Shown here: positions 23,014 through 33,990 of the stretch, one piece after another
Position numbering within the stretch: position 1 is the stretch's first letter
Layout: each line of letters begins with the position of its first letter
Source: Cristatella mucedo
Lineage: Eukaryota > Bryozoa > Phylactolaemata > Cristatellidae
DNA length: 35,000 bases
Assembly (NCBI GenBank): GCA_009760855.2
Contig: WPIO01000084.1
Span: forward strand, 1,585,001-1,620,000
Reading direction: 5' to 3'
Translations under genes and position numbers: made by a program
The notes under the pieces: model-generated
The model's input: the letters and a program-made list of their open reading frames with translations, nothing else
Database searches by the model: none
What the model was told of the DNA's origin: nothing

Positions 23014-23120
23014 TCATTAATAATAATAATAATAATAATGATATATTTGCAAAGTGCCCTCAGAGAACTGAATCTCTTTCTGGGCATTTACAGATACTGT
23101 GTAGAAAGAGTTACCATTAT
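23014..23120 (-). mobile_element. LINE 3' tail fragment
   Basis: Minus-strand reading gives ATGCCCAGAAAGAGATTCAG, TTCTCTGAGGGCACTTTGC, then (ATT)n at 23015-23040. It is a short, extremely 5'-truncated insertion. Confidence 0.75.
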
Positions 23121-23275
23121 TAACCTGCTTCTTAAGGATTCTCCCTGCTCTCCCAGGAAGCCTTCCTAACAAACTCGGTTGTGAGCTGCCTCACATGAAA
23201 CAACGCACAAAATAATTTAATTGAGACCTCGGCCTACAGCAAATGGATAAAAGCATAGGGTCAAGATACACTTAC

Positions 23276-23426
23276 CGCAAGTAGCAATAGTGCTTTCTAG
23301 AAGAGCAAGGCTTAGATAATGTTCAATAATGCCAACATGCTTTTTCTTTAGATCGTACGGTCCATATGTTACCTTGACGTAAAAATCGGGCGTAGCAACC
23401 AGCTTCCAGAAATTTTCCATATTCTC
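23276..23426 (-). CDS. Putative internal exon, unidentified extracellular protein
   Basis: The acceptor is TTTACGAAACATTTTTCAG ending at 23427 and the donor is ACTTGCG|GTAAGTG at 23276, both near consensus. It gives 50 full codons, starts in phase 0 and ends in phase 1. It begins ENMENFWKLVATPDFYVKVT and ends SLALLESTIATC. The one base left over joins the exon at 20537 to make Ala. It has no sequon. One competing frame stops early and the other stops mid-exon. Confidence 0.6.
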
Positions 23427-24334
23427 CTGAAAAATGTTTCGTAAAGCATAGACATATAAACCATGAGCTAAAGTGGTTGGTATATACTGCATATGCATAT
23501 GTTACAAAAACTAAAAGAATATTTATCATCCTGGTGCCTCTATCTGCCGCTGTATTTTACAGTGCTCTGGCGGCCACCTGGGGATTAAAACAACAGCACT
23601 CTACATATTTGCATTCCTGTTTACGATCTGTTATCTGGTCGATTGGCACATCGAATTCAAAGAATCGTTGCATGACAGTTGTGGCATGGTGGCAATCAAC
23701 GGTCACTTATTTGTACATCACCAAGAGCCAAAACTTCACCAATAAGCTTGGAATAGATCGTGTTTGTATAGTTTACTGTGTTACCTTTACCTGCTGTGGT
23801 TTATAATGAAATATGTCCGCCGACTAAAGCTTTGAGGTGCTGCCACAACTTAATTACGATTCAGAGCTCTGTGAAATGCGAAGAGACTAGTTTGCTAGCC
23901 TCGTGAAATATGTAGTTTGCAACGTCATTGGCCGCATGCTTGTTCCAGCTGGTGACTACCCCTCTGGCCAGTGCGAATTTCTCGTGCTTCGGTGTGCGGC
24001 TGCTTTCGCATCTATGCTCTGAGCCAATACGAGCATCCAGCCTCCTGTCAAAATCTCTGGCTGCTTACTGTCTGTGTAGTGGTAGTGCATACAATAGTAT
24101 CATATCAGAGCATTGACCGGTCCTCTCTTGAATGCGTGATTTTTGCATTCCCTCCAGTAAGTATTCAACGTAAAAAATAAAACATTTAATTCATAAATAA
24201 AGAGTAAAAACGGATGAAATAAATTCGTACGTTCAGTTGCAAACACTGATACTCACGCCTAGCTCATAGCAGAGGAGTCGCAGTTTAATGAAATATGGAA
24301 AAGTCGACTGGTTCCCCTACAAAAGTAATGGAAT

Positions 24335-24382
24335 TTGAGCATTTTTAACATTTTTTTAATTGAGCATTTTTAACATTTTTAA
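24335..24382 (+). repeat. Short AT-rich tandem duplication
   Basis: TTGAGCATTTTTAACATTTTT occurs twice in succession (24335 and 24360), with slightly different T-run lengths. Confidence 0.8.
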
Positions 24383-24524
24383 TCACGGAGTCGATTGAAA
24401 AAACCTTAAAAAACAGCAGATGCAATCTTCATGGTAAGCCCGATACATGAAATCTGAAGCCGGTATGCCCATACACAGATTTAATTTCACCGTGACGCAG
24501 AAGTCTGCACGTTGATTGCTTTAC

Positions 24525-24616
24525 GTTGAAGTGCATCACACCGGGCTTCTCGGGGAAATCGATTGAGAGCACTTTCAACTCAATCATCAGTGCCACTCCA
24601 AAAGCGTGTATTTTTT
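24525..24616 (-). CDS. Putative exon of the minus-strand gene
   Basis: The donor is CTTCAAC|GTAAAGC at 24525 and the acceptor is CTGCGATTTTATCAAG ending at 24617. It gives 30 full codons, starts in phase 1 and ends in phase 0, compatible with the next exon. It reads KIHAFGVALMIELKVLSIDF and ends PEKPGVMHFN. The frame continues past the donor for about 30 codons, so a later donor (CACG|GTGAAA, phase 1) is possible but would break the join. Confidence 0.4.
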
Positions 24617-24799
24617 CTTGATAAAATCGCAGCAAAGCCATTGAAATTACTCTTTAACAGCACAGCACCACTCGTCGATCCCAATGCGGCTAGCTCCAAT
24701 CCAGAATTACGGTGACAAAATATCTATACTGACATTCTGTTGAGTAGAAACTTGCGTTCAGTAAATTTCTAGCAGTTTCCTATATTCAAAAATCTTCGA

Positions 24800-24920
24800 A
24801 GCCGAGGATCAGGTAGGCAATCTTGTGTTGCCCCACTGGTGAGCTGTGGTGATAGCCGCTAGGGGTCCTCTGCCACTGTATAAGTGCCGATTTTGAATCA
24901 GCCGACCTTTACTTAGACCT
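24800..24920 (+). repeat. SINE family B copy, 5' truncated
   Basis: It carries the body TGAGCTGTGGTGATAGCCGC, TCCTCTGCCACTGTATAAG and GAATCAGCCGACCTTTACTT, but no tRNA-like head. It matches the bodies of the copies at 8655 and, inverted, 27065. Confidence 0.6.
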
Positions 24921-25139
24921 TTTGCACATTAAAATAAACATTTTAGGTGCTGGTAGTAATTCTGGGGAAGAACGTAGCACCCCTCGGTGATAAGTGCACA
25001 ATGCTCGGATTAAAAATGCAGCAGTGTTATACTTGTATGCGTGGTAGCTTAACTCTAGATCCCGATATAGCCGAAGCTTTCCGGAGAAAAGCCCGGAGCA
25101 GAGGCGTAGTGTGTGCAATAATTTCAAATCTAAAATGAC

Positions 25140-26160
25140 CACACCTGTTTTTGGAAAACATCTTCATACCCCTCCGAATGTTGCTGATTATGACCTTGGC
25201 AATAACCCAGAAAAAACCAATTGGCGATCAGCAACCGCCCCAATACCCTGGCATTTATCCTGCTCCTCGATGTGTCATTCCAACGGAGCTCAAATTATCG
25301 TTATAGTCAATTAGGAAGAAATATCATACTGCAAATAATATGTGTAGACTGAGAAAACAGGTGGTTGCAGTTGATCACTAGCTTTAAAATCTATACTTTT
25401 CACCACTAACCAATTGAATTCTGGATTAGACGTCGCTGTCAGGCTCCTGAGCTGAAACATCGGCAAAAAGAATCCTTATAAGGAAGTTGCAGGATAGTTT
25501 ACTACATTACTACATTACTCTCCACGTGATTAATCTGCATGCATTTATATTTCTCACCACTATGAGTAATAAGGATTAGATCGTGTCAACTGCATCTTTG
25601 CTCAAGCACATCCGTGTCACGCTCCGGCAGGCTTTTGCTAAAGTACATTAAGTGTTCGGGTGACCGATAGGGTTTATCGGCCTGGTGATTCCCTGTTAGT
25701 ACTGCGATCTGACCATGTATCACATGTGTCCCTACGCCAATCCACTACAGCAGTTGTGCAACCTTTCATGGCGTATCACCTAGCTAGTGTCACTGCCAAT
25801 CACCTGTCCTTAGTGCCAACGTCATTTTTGGCACTTTCAGCAAAATAGGCTAGCATGTAGGCAACCTTTTTTCGGGAGTGACTGTCAGCACAGGCCTGAA
25901 ACAGTGAGCAAAGGCCAGGTCACATTCAATTAGGTCTCCCAAAAAACATTGATGTGCATTGAATAGCAGCAGCCAAAGTGGGTACGTCAGCCACTGACAT
26001 AGCATGTTGGAGCCGACAGAGAGCTGGAATGCACTCTTCTGACTGGTTAGTTCCCGCAGCTTGGTGAGGTCTCTCGAGACTGTCCTTACGGTTTGACTGA
26101 TGGTTTGATTGACTTGGGTTATTGCGACCGGTCAAGTTCCAAGAGTGATAGCAGTATATA
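25140..26160. other. Intron-like stretch, nothing identified
   Basis: Open frames up to about 70 codons occur without splice context. I see no repeat that I recognise, apart from small CTACATTA iterations near 25500. Confidence 0.3.
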
Positions 26161-26161
26161 C

Positions 26162-26195
26162 CTGCTAAGGATGCAACATGCAGTTTGTCAGTGTG
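26162..26195 (-). CDS. Tentative 34-bp micro-exon
   Basis: The acceptor is a T-rich tract ending AAAAAAACAG at 26196 and the donor is TTAGCAG|GTATAT at 26162. It would encode HTDKLHVASLA with phase 0 start and phase 1 end. That is exactly what is needed to bridge 26950-26745 (ends phase 0) and 24616-24525 (starts phase 1). It is too short to be supported by coding content. Confidence 0.22.
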
Positions 26196-26744
26196 CTGTT
26201 TTTTTATAAAAAAAAAGAATGGTGAGGAAAGGGGCTCTATCCAAGCGAGAAATCCTACTTGTGACCATCTTACTCAACGACAACTACTCTCCTGCTGCCG
26301 ACTATGGCTCATTCTTTTCAGCGATCCTGAGCTGCTACTTCCAAGCTACTCACTACTTCAACTGCTCTCACGAATCTGCTATGCTTCCCACTTTCTCTTT
26401 GTTGCGTGAGGCGAAGTCTGTTGGCTACTGAATGCGTACCGAAAGCCGCTTAGGCTGTGAGTGCGTTATACAAAAACTCTCCTGCGTAATACCCACATAG
26501 TCTTTATGACTTTGAGGAGTTACAGAAGGAGATACACTACATTACATTACATATACTCCACTGCTAGTACGACCATCTTAGTCAGTATAATATTTATAAA
26601 AAAAAATTGAAAACTTAGTTGTGTGCATGGTGCTTACCCTTTAGCTTGGTATAGCACTAGACTACAAATTATTAGCATTGATTGCAAATGACATCATACA
26701 CGAGTACTGAATGTGCTTGCCTTGAGTGAAATGCATTTCCTTAC

Positions 26745-26950
26745 CTCACTGTCGAAGGTTATGTCTGATAATGTCCAGTTGAGTTTTAATGACACGATTG
26801 GTGAGTCCGATCGTACGTATCCTTTCTCTATTGATGGGTTTGCTGTCAGCACAGCACGTGCAGTCCAGTTGCAGTATGGTGGAAAGACCTCTGTGCCATT
26901 TTCGGTCGCATACGACCGATCAAAACAGCAAGAGCTTACGAGAAATAGGG
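26745..26950 (-). CDS. Putative internal exon, unidentified extracellular protein (first exon seen in window)
   Basis: The donor is strong (GACAGTGAG|GTAAGG at 26745). The acceptor is CTTTCTCGACTCTTAG ending at 26951, with a weaker alternative ending at 26935. It gives 68 full codons and ends in phase 0. It includes CCFDRSYATENGTEVFPPYC, RAVLTANPSIEKGYVRSDSP and LKLNWTLSDITFDSE, with three sequons (NGT, NWT, NWT) and three Cys. The repeating Val/Ile/Leu pattern with an 'SDITFDSE' turn resembles immunoglobulin-like beta-sandwich repeats, but this is resemblance only. The start codon must lie upstream, beyond 26950 or the window. Confidence 0.55.
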
Positions 26951-27064
26951 CTAAGAGTCGAGAAAGGAGCTCCAGCATCATCAAATACATTTCTAAAAAG
27001 CAAATTTATGAGCTGCTATCTTATTAGCAGGCCACAAGCCACATGCAGTCAAAATTGGCAAGCG

Positions 27065-27255
27065 AAAGTAAGTAAAGAGGTCGGCTGATTCAGCATCCAT
27101 AATTATGTAGCAGCAGAAGAGCTTTAGCGGCTATCAACCTGCTCACAGTAACCAATAGAATATTGCCCGCTTCAGGGCTCGGAACTCACGACCTGGGCAA
27201 TTAAAGTACGAGTACCTTACTCCGAGCTCCTTACTCCGGGGCTAAGACGGCACTA
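27065..27255 (-). repeat. SINE family B copy
   Basis: On the minus strand it reads GCCGTCTTAGCCCCGGAGTA (A-box region), GGTCGTGAGTTCCGAGCCC, GATAGCCGCTAAAGCTCTTC, TGCTGCTACATAATTATGG and GAATCAGCCGACCTCTTTAC. A second GGAGTAAGG segment in the head suggests a small internal duplication. Confidence 0.7.
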
Positions 27256-27414
27256 ATCTTACGTAGCCGTCACAAGTGGCCTCTCGGTGACTGGACAGTT
27301 GCTCGCAGAGCAGTAGAGCCTTCTTCTTCTGAACTGCATCGAGATGCTAGCGAGCGAGATTCTACAACTGACACATTTTGGAAAAGAAGTGGCAACTGCT
27401 GTGTCTAGAACCCT

Positions 27415-27530
27415 AGTCTGGCCCAGGGGCTCGCCTCTCACAAAGAAGGTGGTGGGCCCTGGCCCTGCGGCATATATTTAAAACACTCGGATAGAAATTA
27501 AGTTCTCTTAGGGCACTGAAGAAATAAATT
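27415..27530 (+). repeat. SINE family A copy, decayed
   Basis: It reads AGTCTGGCCCAGGGGCTCGC, AGAAGGTGGTGGGCCC, GCGGCATATATTTAAAACAC, then AGAAATTAAGTTCTCTTAGG. The middle of the head has lost bases. Confidence 0.6.
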
Positions 27531-27554
27531 ACATGTTTTTTTTCAGAAAAAATG

Positions 27555-27950
27555 CATGCCTTGCAGCCCATTATAATTATCCAAGACGATGTGCTACATA
27601 AAGCTATGTTTGCTGGTAACAAATGTTCGGTGGTAACAATAAGGCATGGAAAAAGTCTTGGCTATTTGCGAAACCAAAACCTGCCCGGGCAATCCATTGA
27701 CAATTATATTTATTTGAGCGGTAGCATGACTGATTAGAATTTTGAATCTCGCGAACCTGTCAAAGCGAATGCAGTAAAAGAAGAGAATTGCGTCCTTCGC
27801 AAGAGCTTGACCAGTGAATGCTAACCAGCCACACACTCGTCGTAGGCACAATGAGGCAGATAGGATGAGCACAGTTGCGAAAGTCTCGTGATTGTTACAT
27901 TTCATGTTGACAATGTAATTAGAATAAGCCATTCCATTTGGTGGCACCCT
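27555..27950 (-). mobile_element. LINE reverse transcriptase fragment of a second lineage
   Basis: A 117-codon minus frame includes GMAYSNYIVNMKCNN (position of the YADD box, Asp residues lost), CLRRVCGWLAFTGQALAKDA, IRFDRFARFKILISHA and, after a stop, HIVLDNYNGLQGM, equivalent to the LDYCNSLLYG region. The FDRFAR segment differs from the other LINEs here, so it belongs to a different family of the CR1/L2-like group. Confidence 0.6.
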
Positions 27951-28099
27951 AAACTTACTGATTTTATGGCAGAGTACTTTGCGTTTGCTATTTTAACTTG
28001 CCTTCTTTGCGTAGTAATAAAGATTGCAGCTTTAAGGAACCTGCATGCTGATACCTTCAAAACGGAAGTGTATCCACTTGCGTGTTCTTTGGTGAATTA

Positions 28100-29241
28100 G
28101 TCATCGTAGGGTTATTGCGGTTGCACTATATGAATAATTTTTGTCTCGCCAGATCCGATGTCGGCTTTTTCTGCGTTGGAAGTAGTAGTACAAACGATGG
28201 ACGGAATGTTGTTCAGTCACACGCACTTTAACTGCAATGACTACTCATACATCACTCCCAATGTACATGTCCAGCCCAGGAGGTCACGAAAGATGTAGCA
28301 CTCTAGCTACAGCACTAAAAGAACTGTTTGGAAGCGCTCCCAGCGACAGTCGGTTGTTTTTCTGTAGCTTTAGTGTGTTCTAGTGTCCTGTTGTAACAAC
28401 GGTGGAACCCACCATGTATCAGCAGTGTAATGGTCCAAGTACTTCGGTCAAGTGCTCTACTGAGAACATTTTCTCATCGGCTAGAGGGTATTGCAGGTCG
28501 CCAATTCTCTATAAAAAAACACTAAGATAATAATAACGCCTAAACATTCATGGACAGAATCCAGTACAGGTTTGTTCTACAGCACTGCTCATTCGTGAAA
28601 ACTAAGTGAAATTCGGCCAGACAAACCAACATAATACTGTATATAAATGAGCTTTAAGTAGATTTTTACAAGCAGATTAGTAATAACAATGTCCATAACA
28701 TAAGTTTATAAATAGTATATACGCACTGAAGGTACCGGCATCATCACTTAAGGCAAGCGCAGCTTATGGCGTACTCCATCGAAAAGATGTGTTTATTTAC
28801 TTGCGGTTAAGTATTCTATAGCTGTCAACTTTTGCCAGCTAAAGTCGTTGGCGATTATGTTGCCTTACAAGCCTTACGTAACCACGCGGGGACACTTTAT
28901 ACAAAATAAGAAGCGATTGGGGTCACTCACCTATTTAATAGATGCTGCGACCCTCCATTTCGTCTCAGTTTACCTGAGAACGCTTTTGCCTCAAGCGATC
29001 AGACGTAATATAAGCCTGCAGCAGACGCATAAGAACCGAGGAGAAACGCGATCCTAAGGCTAGGACTAGCCAAAGTGCAAGCTAAGTAGAGAGGTAATAC
29101 AACTAACAAGCTCCAGGACTGAGCTCATAACGATTAAAGCATAGCCAGTCTGCAGAAGAAGGTAGGCGCCTTACTAGAGCAGAGGCTACATACACTTGAG
29201 TGTGTTGTTACAGGGTATTTACTTACGCAAACATGTACACG

Positions 29242-29280
<39 letters not shown>

Positions 29281-30230
29281 TTATTTTCATATTTATATAT
29301 GCATATATACGTTTGAGTAGATCCATTCATGTGCAAGTACGGAACCAAGTTGGGGTCAAGGTCGCTGCCTGCAGACGGCTCCTGCATTTCGATTGAACGC
29401 TAAATACCTCGTAGCAAGAGGACACGTCAACTACGGCTATTGTATCTCAGCCTATCGAATGACATCTAATTTTATGGTTTACTAATCATGAGGCACGTGG
29501 AAATCTCCCCGAAAGAACACAAAGATACTACGCGCGAATGGAGTTAATGCACGCAAGAAACAACTACAATAGCAAGTAGGTAGCTTTACAATTGTGGTTA
29601 GCCCATAGTAGCCGTTGGTGGGTCAGGAGAACTCAATTTTCTAATCATTAATGAGCTTCTAACGATTGAAATTTCACTTCAGCGCTAATTCCTGTAGTCG
29701 GAAATCTTCCGAACTGCTTCTGGTTGGCAGACCCCAAACTTACTACGCCTTGCACAAGCACCGCTGCACGTTTAGAGTGAGGTTGCTCACTCACTCAAAA
29801 ACAGAAGTAATGCCTTGAACTGCCCTAACAACACAGCCTCGCTCCATGGCCAGTTTCAGAGTACCTTCATTAGACGTAGGACTTTCTCGAAATTGACCCT
29901 CCTGTGTCTGAGCAAGAATGAGCAAAGTTACAGTAATATAATGACATTATTACCTATCTGGATTACTAAAAGTGATTGAATTTCCTTCTTTGCAACTTGG
30001 TGTGCTGCAAAGAGAGATCGCATTAAAAAGAAATAACTACCTGAATTATCGCATAGCATTTGAATAACATTTTAAGCAGGTCGCAGCGAATCGGGATGCA
30101 ACAGTCGACCCTAATATGTGTCTTGTAATATAGTAATCTATGTACTGTCGCAAAGTAACAATACAACCGATCTGCCGAGACTCCTGACTACCAGGTGACA
30201 TCAGCGAAAGGGGACAGAAATGGTCTTTAA
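28100..30230. other. Gene-free stretch with an (AT)n tract at 29245-29280
   Basis: About 2.1 kb without a credible exon or recognisable element. The only clear structure is the AT repeat near 29245-29280 with a degraded AT-rich continuation to about 29310. Confidence 0.5.
29245..29280. repeat. (AT)n microsatellite
   Basis: Pure AT dinucleotide for about 28 bp, then ATG-interrupted to 29280. Confidence 0.9.
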
Positions 30231-30698
30231 TTATAGCAATAATGTAGTAAAGCGCCCTAAGAGAACTGAATCTATATTCGGGTGATTAAAAAGTTGCTGC
30301 GCGAGAAGCCATAACCAAGATGCTAGCACGCAAAAGCAAATAAGAAGATACTCACGGCTGCAAGTTAGAAGGACCTGTGGTTAGTGACATACACTGAATC
30401 ACGCACAGGTAAGCAAAGGACAACGGAAAAAGGACAAGTTAACTCAGATGCTATCCAAAAGCCATTTCGCTCTCGCTCTATAGTCACGACTTGCACAGTT
30501 GCATCACAAACAAGCACATACAATTAATTCGGATAGAGCAAAGGCCAAATGGAACGGTAGATTTTCAGCTTCCTTTCTTCATGTTGTCAAAGTGAGAGAT
30601 GACGTGATGTCAGTTGGGTAGTGAGCTCCAAACTTTAAGAACATAGTAGCTAAAGGCGTGGTCTCCAAGAGATTTGAAGGTAGCTAGGGACACAATTA

Positions 30699-31032
30699 CC
30701 ATATTTTAACGAGCATAAGTCGCACTCAAGTATAAATCGCACTCTAAATTTATTAACACAATTGTTTCAAAAAATCTTATTAAAAAATATTCTTGCTGAA
30801 TATGTAGCTCATTTTTGATTAATATAAGTTTGCTTTAATCATCACAGTTAGCAAGAAACTCGTCATCAGTATCACTGTTAACATATTTATAGTCTTCTGC
30901 AACATTGTCAATGTCTGAATCGTCACTTTCACTGTATGGAGTGACTGACATTGACTTGTAGTGTATAAGTCGCGGGTTTATTTTTTCAAAAGAAATTGGA
31001 AAAATTGCAATTTATACTTAGTAAAAATAACG
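30699..31032. mobile_element. Non-autonomous Tc1/mariner-group element, probably pogo/Tigger-like
   Basis: This 334-bp insertion has imperfect terminal inverted repeats: left CCATATTTTAACGAG..ATAAGTCGCA, right (inverted) CGTTATTTTTACTAAGTATAAATTGCA. It is flanked by TA on both sides (30697-30698 and 31033-31034), as expected for Tc1/mariner/pogo targets. A subterminal TATAAGTCGC motif occurs near both ends. Inside, the minus strand keeps a 38-codon acidic frame (30951-30835), with SESDDSDIDN and NSDTDDEF before the stop. This resembles the acidic C-termini of pogo/Tigger transposases. The DDE catalytic part is deleted. Confidence 0.65.
30835..30951 (-). pseudogene. Remnant of an acidic transposase C-terminus
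   Basis: The frame runs 38 codons to TAA. It is rich in Asp/Ser/Glu, as in the tail of pogo-group transposases, and carries no catalytic residues. Its ATG is probably an internal Met of the former protein. It lies inside the deleted DNA transposon at 30699-31032. Confidence 0.4.
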
Positions 31033-31429
31033 TAATCAAACAAAGTTGGAAGAGCCGGTTGTGCAACGAGAGGCCTGATGTGAGACTAATTCAGATAGGT
31101 AGGCCACAGCAAGAGAATAGAGGGACCTAAAGATAAGGTGAGCGAGAAAATAAATCGTCATCTCATGACACTGTTTATAGGCAGCCAGTGTAGAGTGGTA
31201 AACAGTAGCATAATGACGATTGCAAAGTTTACTAATAGGCCTAACCATTGAGTTTTTCACCAATTGAAAGCGTCTTATTTGAAATGCAGGGCTGTACCAG
31301 TATGCAAGTTTCCCTAGTTACGGTGGAGATTTGTGTTTTGTTAAGGGGATGGTTGATGGTGGATGTAAGCATTTTTGGATTTCGCATCAGTGATACATTT
31401 TCCCTTATAGAAAAATAAAAAAAATAATA

Positions 31430-31960
31430 AAAACTAATGGGTCACTTCAAAAAGCACCGTAAGAGAATGTAATCTCTATCCAGACGCTTAACAACTTGCT
31501 GCAAGGGTATCCATACTCATGAGTTAGTGACATGCACGGTATCAAGCTTACAAAAAACAGATCATGCTTACGCAAGCATTCTAAAGCAAACATGAAGAGA
31601 CTCACGGCCACCGGTTAGGTAACCTCTCGCGATGCTAGATCAACAAAACAATTTTAATTTAGTGCGTGGGGTGGCAAGATGAGTGGAGACTGAGAAGCAG
31701 GTGGTTCAAGAGCATTTCGGAGGGGCAAGGAGGTCAGATGGGTAGGCTGGTGCAACCGAGCGAAGTGACCTGTAAGTCACTAAGAATTTTGAAATCGATT
31801 TGATGCTAGATAGGAAGTCGGTGAAGCACAGACAGAGGTGATGTGCTGCTATGCCTTTGATGACAGAACAGATGAGCTGATGAGTGTTGCACCAGTTGCA
31901 CAAAATTAAGGGCACACGTTAGAAGACGCTAGACTTGGCCTTGGCTATAAAGATTGGTAC
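31430..31960 (-). mobile_element. L2/CR1-type LINE C-terminus and tail
   Basis: A minus frame at 31915-31706 reads LILCNWCNTHQLICSVIKG and LCLCFTDFLSSIKSISKFLV. This parallels the LSFTGFLSSIESTISRF of the GA-split copy at 9428-10720, so the two are the same family. The tail (AGATTACATTCTCTTACGGT) lies at 31480-31455, followed by a T-rich (minus) end. The 5' limit is unclear. Confidence 0.7.
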
Positions 31961-32299
31961 GGCCTTCGATCATTCCCATTGGCAGTCGGTGACTGTATAG
32001 GCTTTTTCAAGCTTGCTCTTAGTTTTCCTAGCTAGTTGAAGATCTGCAGCCAAGCCATTGGCTACCTTGAGCACCAGTAGTAAATCGTGGGATATCTTGG
32101 CGATGGCTTATATCACGCCTAGTCAGAACAGAAAAATCGTCCGGAACATCGGCCCGTCTCTTGTTGTATGTAGCATTCCAACAATAAGGATAGGCCAGAT
32201 GAAAGATCTAGCAGATTTCGTGAAGATGATTTTTTCTTCAATATCAAGGCTCTACAGGTTTCACAGAACTTGAACAATTTTTTATACCAAAGGGTAGAA

Positions 32300-33330
32300 A
32301 CACTGTAGTGAGATATGCACCTGGAACGTGCAAAAAACTTGGTAGTAGGAGTTCATAGCATATAATCTCGGGAGAATATCTAATCGTGAGTGTGTCCCTT
32401 AATGTGAGTGGGCCCATGTACACGGGCTACAAGAGAGTATGAATCAGCAAAAGAGCAAAATTTGTCTCGCAGAGGGTCGGTTGGGTCATCGAGATGAATT
32501 TTGCAAACACCCACTATAATAATGGGACCATTTCTGGAAGAGACAATAGATACGATATCGGAAAATCGGAAATTGAAGCAAGCCCTGGCATCTCAAGAAG
32601 GCAATATGCGACTGTCATTGATTTACATTATTGCATTACCGCCTCTAAATTGCATACCCTCGATACCAAATTATGGCATACATTAACTTTAAGAAGCATA
32701 AATTTCTTATCACTTTGCAGCTAGTAAAAGCTATGAAATGGAGTCGAGCCATGTGGTGGGGGACACTGGAACTCAATTTAAAATCGTACTTAAGATATTC
32801 ATTTTTGCCTCTATGTGGATATTTTAGCAGAGAACCAGCCAGAAACTCTTTAGTGTAAGCAAGCGGCATAGTATGCTCCCGGCTGTGCCAGGGGGCGTCC
32901 TTGAATATGTTTCAAGGTCCTTAGCTGCCTGTTACAAACGCAGGAAGCCCAAGAAAAGGAAATAAAAAGCCCGGATGTCATTCCACATCAAAGGGGCCTC
33001 TCCCAGCACAAAGGATGCCAATGGTGACTAGCTGCATGTGGTTCGGGACGGTCTCGGCTCGACTCGGGTGACTACTGCTGCCTACAACGACCAGCCTCCT
33101 CCCCAGCTAACTGCTTGCAAGCGGCTCGAGGACAAAAGTCAGAACCAATTGCAATGTCAATCACCCGAAAGAAGGAATGAGATCAGCTGCAGTTGGAGGG
33201 GAAATCGTCCGGTTTGCGATGTGACCTGCCATACGGCATACTTACTGCAAGTTGTGGGACAAGCAGGGGGGCGGAGGTCAGGAAATGCAACCTCCGGCAT
33301 CAAAAAACCAGTCGCAGATCATGGCTGGGG
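32300..33330. other. No identified gene; possible 3' end of the Gypsy element near 33000-33330
   Basis: A 118-codon plus frame at 33038-33394 is a shadow of the minus-strand Gypsy remnant and its flank. Nothing else is recognised. CpG density rises from about 33030. Confidence 0.3.
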
Positions 33331-33334
33331 TAGG

Positions 33335-33990
33335 CTGAGAGTCTTCGAGGTAGGTCAGCTTGAGTCGGCTGATGGCCACGGTCTCCTCCCGTAAATGTCC
33401 ATCACGTAGAAGGTAGCACGCCGGGTGACCACTTGGTATGGACCGGTATAGGTTGGTCCATATGCTGGTACGGTTAATTCGGACAAAAGCTGAGTGGATG
33501 AAGCAATGTATATTTATTCACCAAAATCAACCAAAATCAAGCGCTCTAGTGAAGAGTGACCAAGTGGTGGCAGAGCTGTCTCCCTCTATGAGGTCAATTG
33601 GTCTGTAAAAGCTTCAAGATCGAGCTCGGCGTCTGAGAGGCTAAGAATTCTTATGGTAAATGTTAGCTCAGTGCCATACACGATTTGATTTGCTGAAACC
33701 GATATCCTCTTTCATAGCACTGCACAGCAGATAGAGCCATATGACAGGGAGCTGTTGATATCATTGTGTACTCGTGACTGAGAAGCAATAATATCAGACT
33801 TTAAATGCCAGTGGAACCGTTCCGACAAGCAATTTGCTTTGTAATGATACCAGATGTAGTCCGGTGACGCTGGCAGCCAGGGAGTCTTTTGCAGGCCACT
33901 CTATGAGGCTGAGCAAAACTGGGCACCGTGAAGATTGCGTGCTCGAGTTACGTCAGTGTCACCAGTAGTTGAGCTTGGTACTCTTTATTA
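33335..33990 (-). mobile_element. Ty3/Gypsy integrase remnant
   Basis: Read on the minus strand with frame changes: ARNLHGAQFCSAS near 33930 (equivalent to the 'T/SDRGxQF' core), YHYKANCLSERFHWHLK near 33850-33800 (the 'YHPQANGLVERFHR' motif with the catalytic Glu kept), SANQIVYGTELTF near 33690, then YGPTYTGPYQVVTRRATFYV near 33460-33400 and REETVAISRLKLTYLED near 33390-33345 (the integrase C-terminal module). Stops and shifts make it inactive. Reverse transcriptase in the same orientation is not seen in the window, and LTR ends were not defined. Confidence 0.7.

Larger units (their letters stand above)
30236..31290 (-). mobile_element. L2/CR1-type LINE C-terminus and tail, split by a DNA transposon
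   Basis: Minus-strand reading: near 31250-31036 the frame contains VKNSMVRPISKLCNRHYATV and AVAYLSELVSHQASRCTTG. After the nested element it resumes with LATFKSLGDHAFSYYVLKVW (about 30690-30630). The tail at 30280-30240 reads AGATTCAGTTCTCTTAGGGC. Stops and frameshifts are present. The insertion at 30699-31032 breaks it cleanly between two TA dinucleotides. Confidence 0.8.

Noticed and set aside
26694-27088. Two plus-strand frames of 99-104 codons
   Set aside because: They are shadows of the minus-strand exon at 26950-26745, which has clear splice signals.
33038-33394. 118-codon plus frame
   Set aside because: Its right part overlaps the Gypsy integrase C-terminus read on the minus strand; the rest has no recognisable content.
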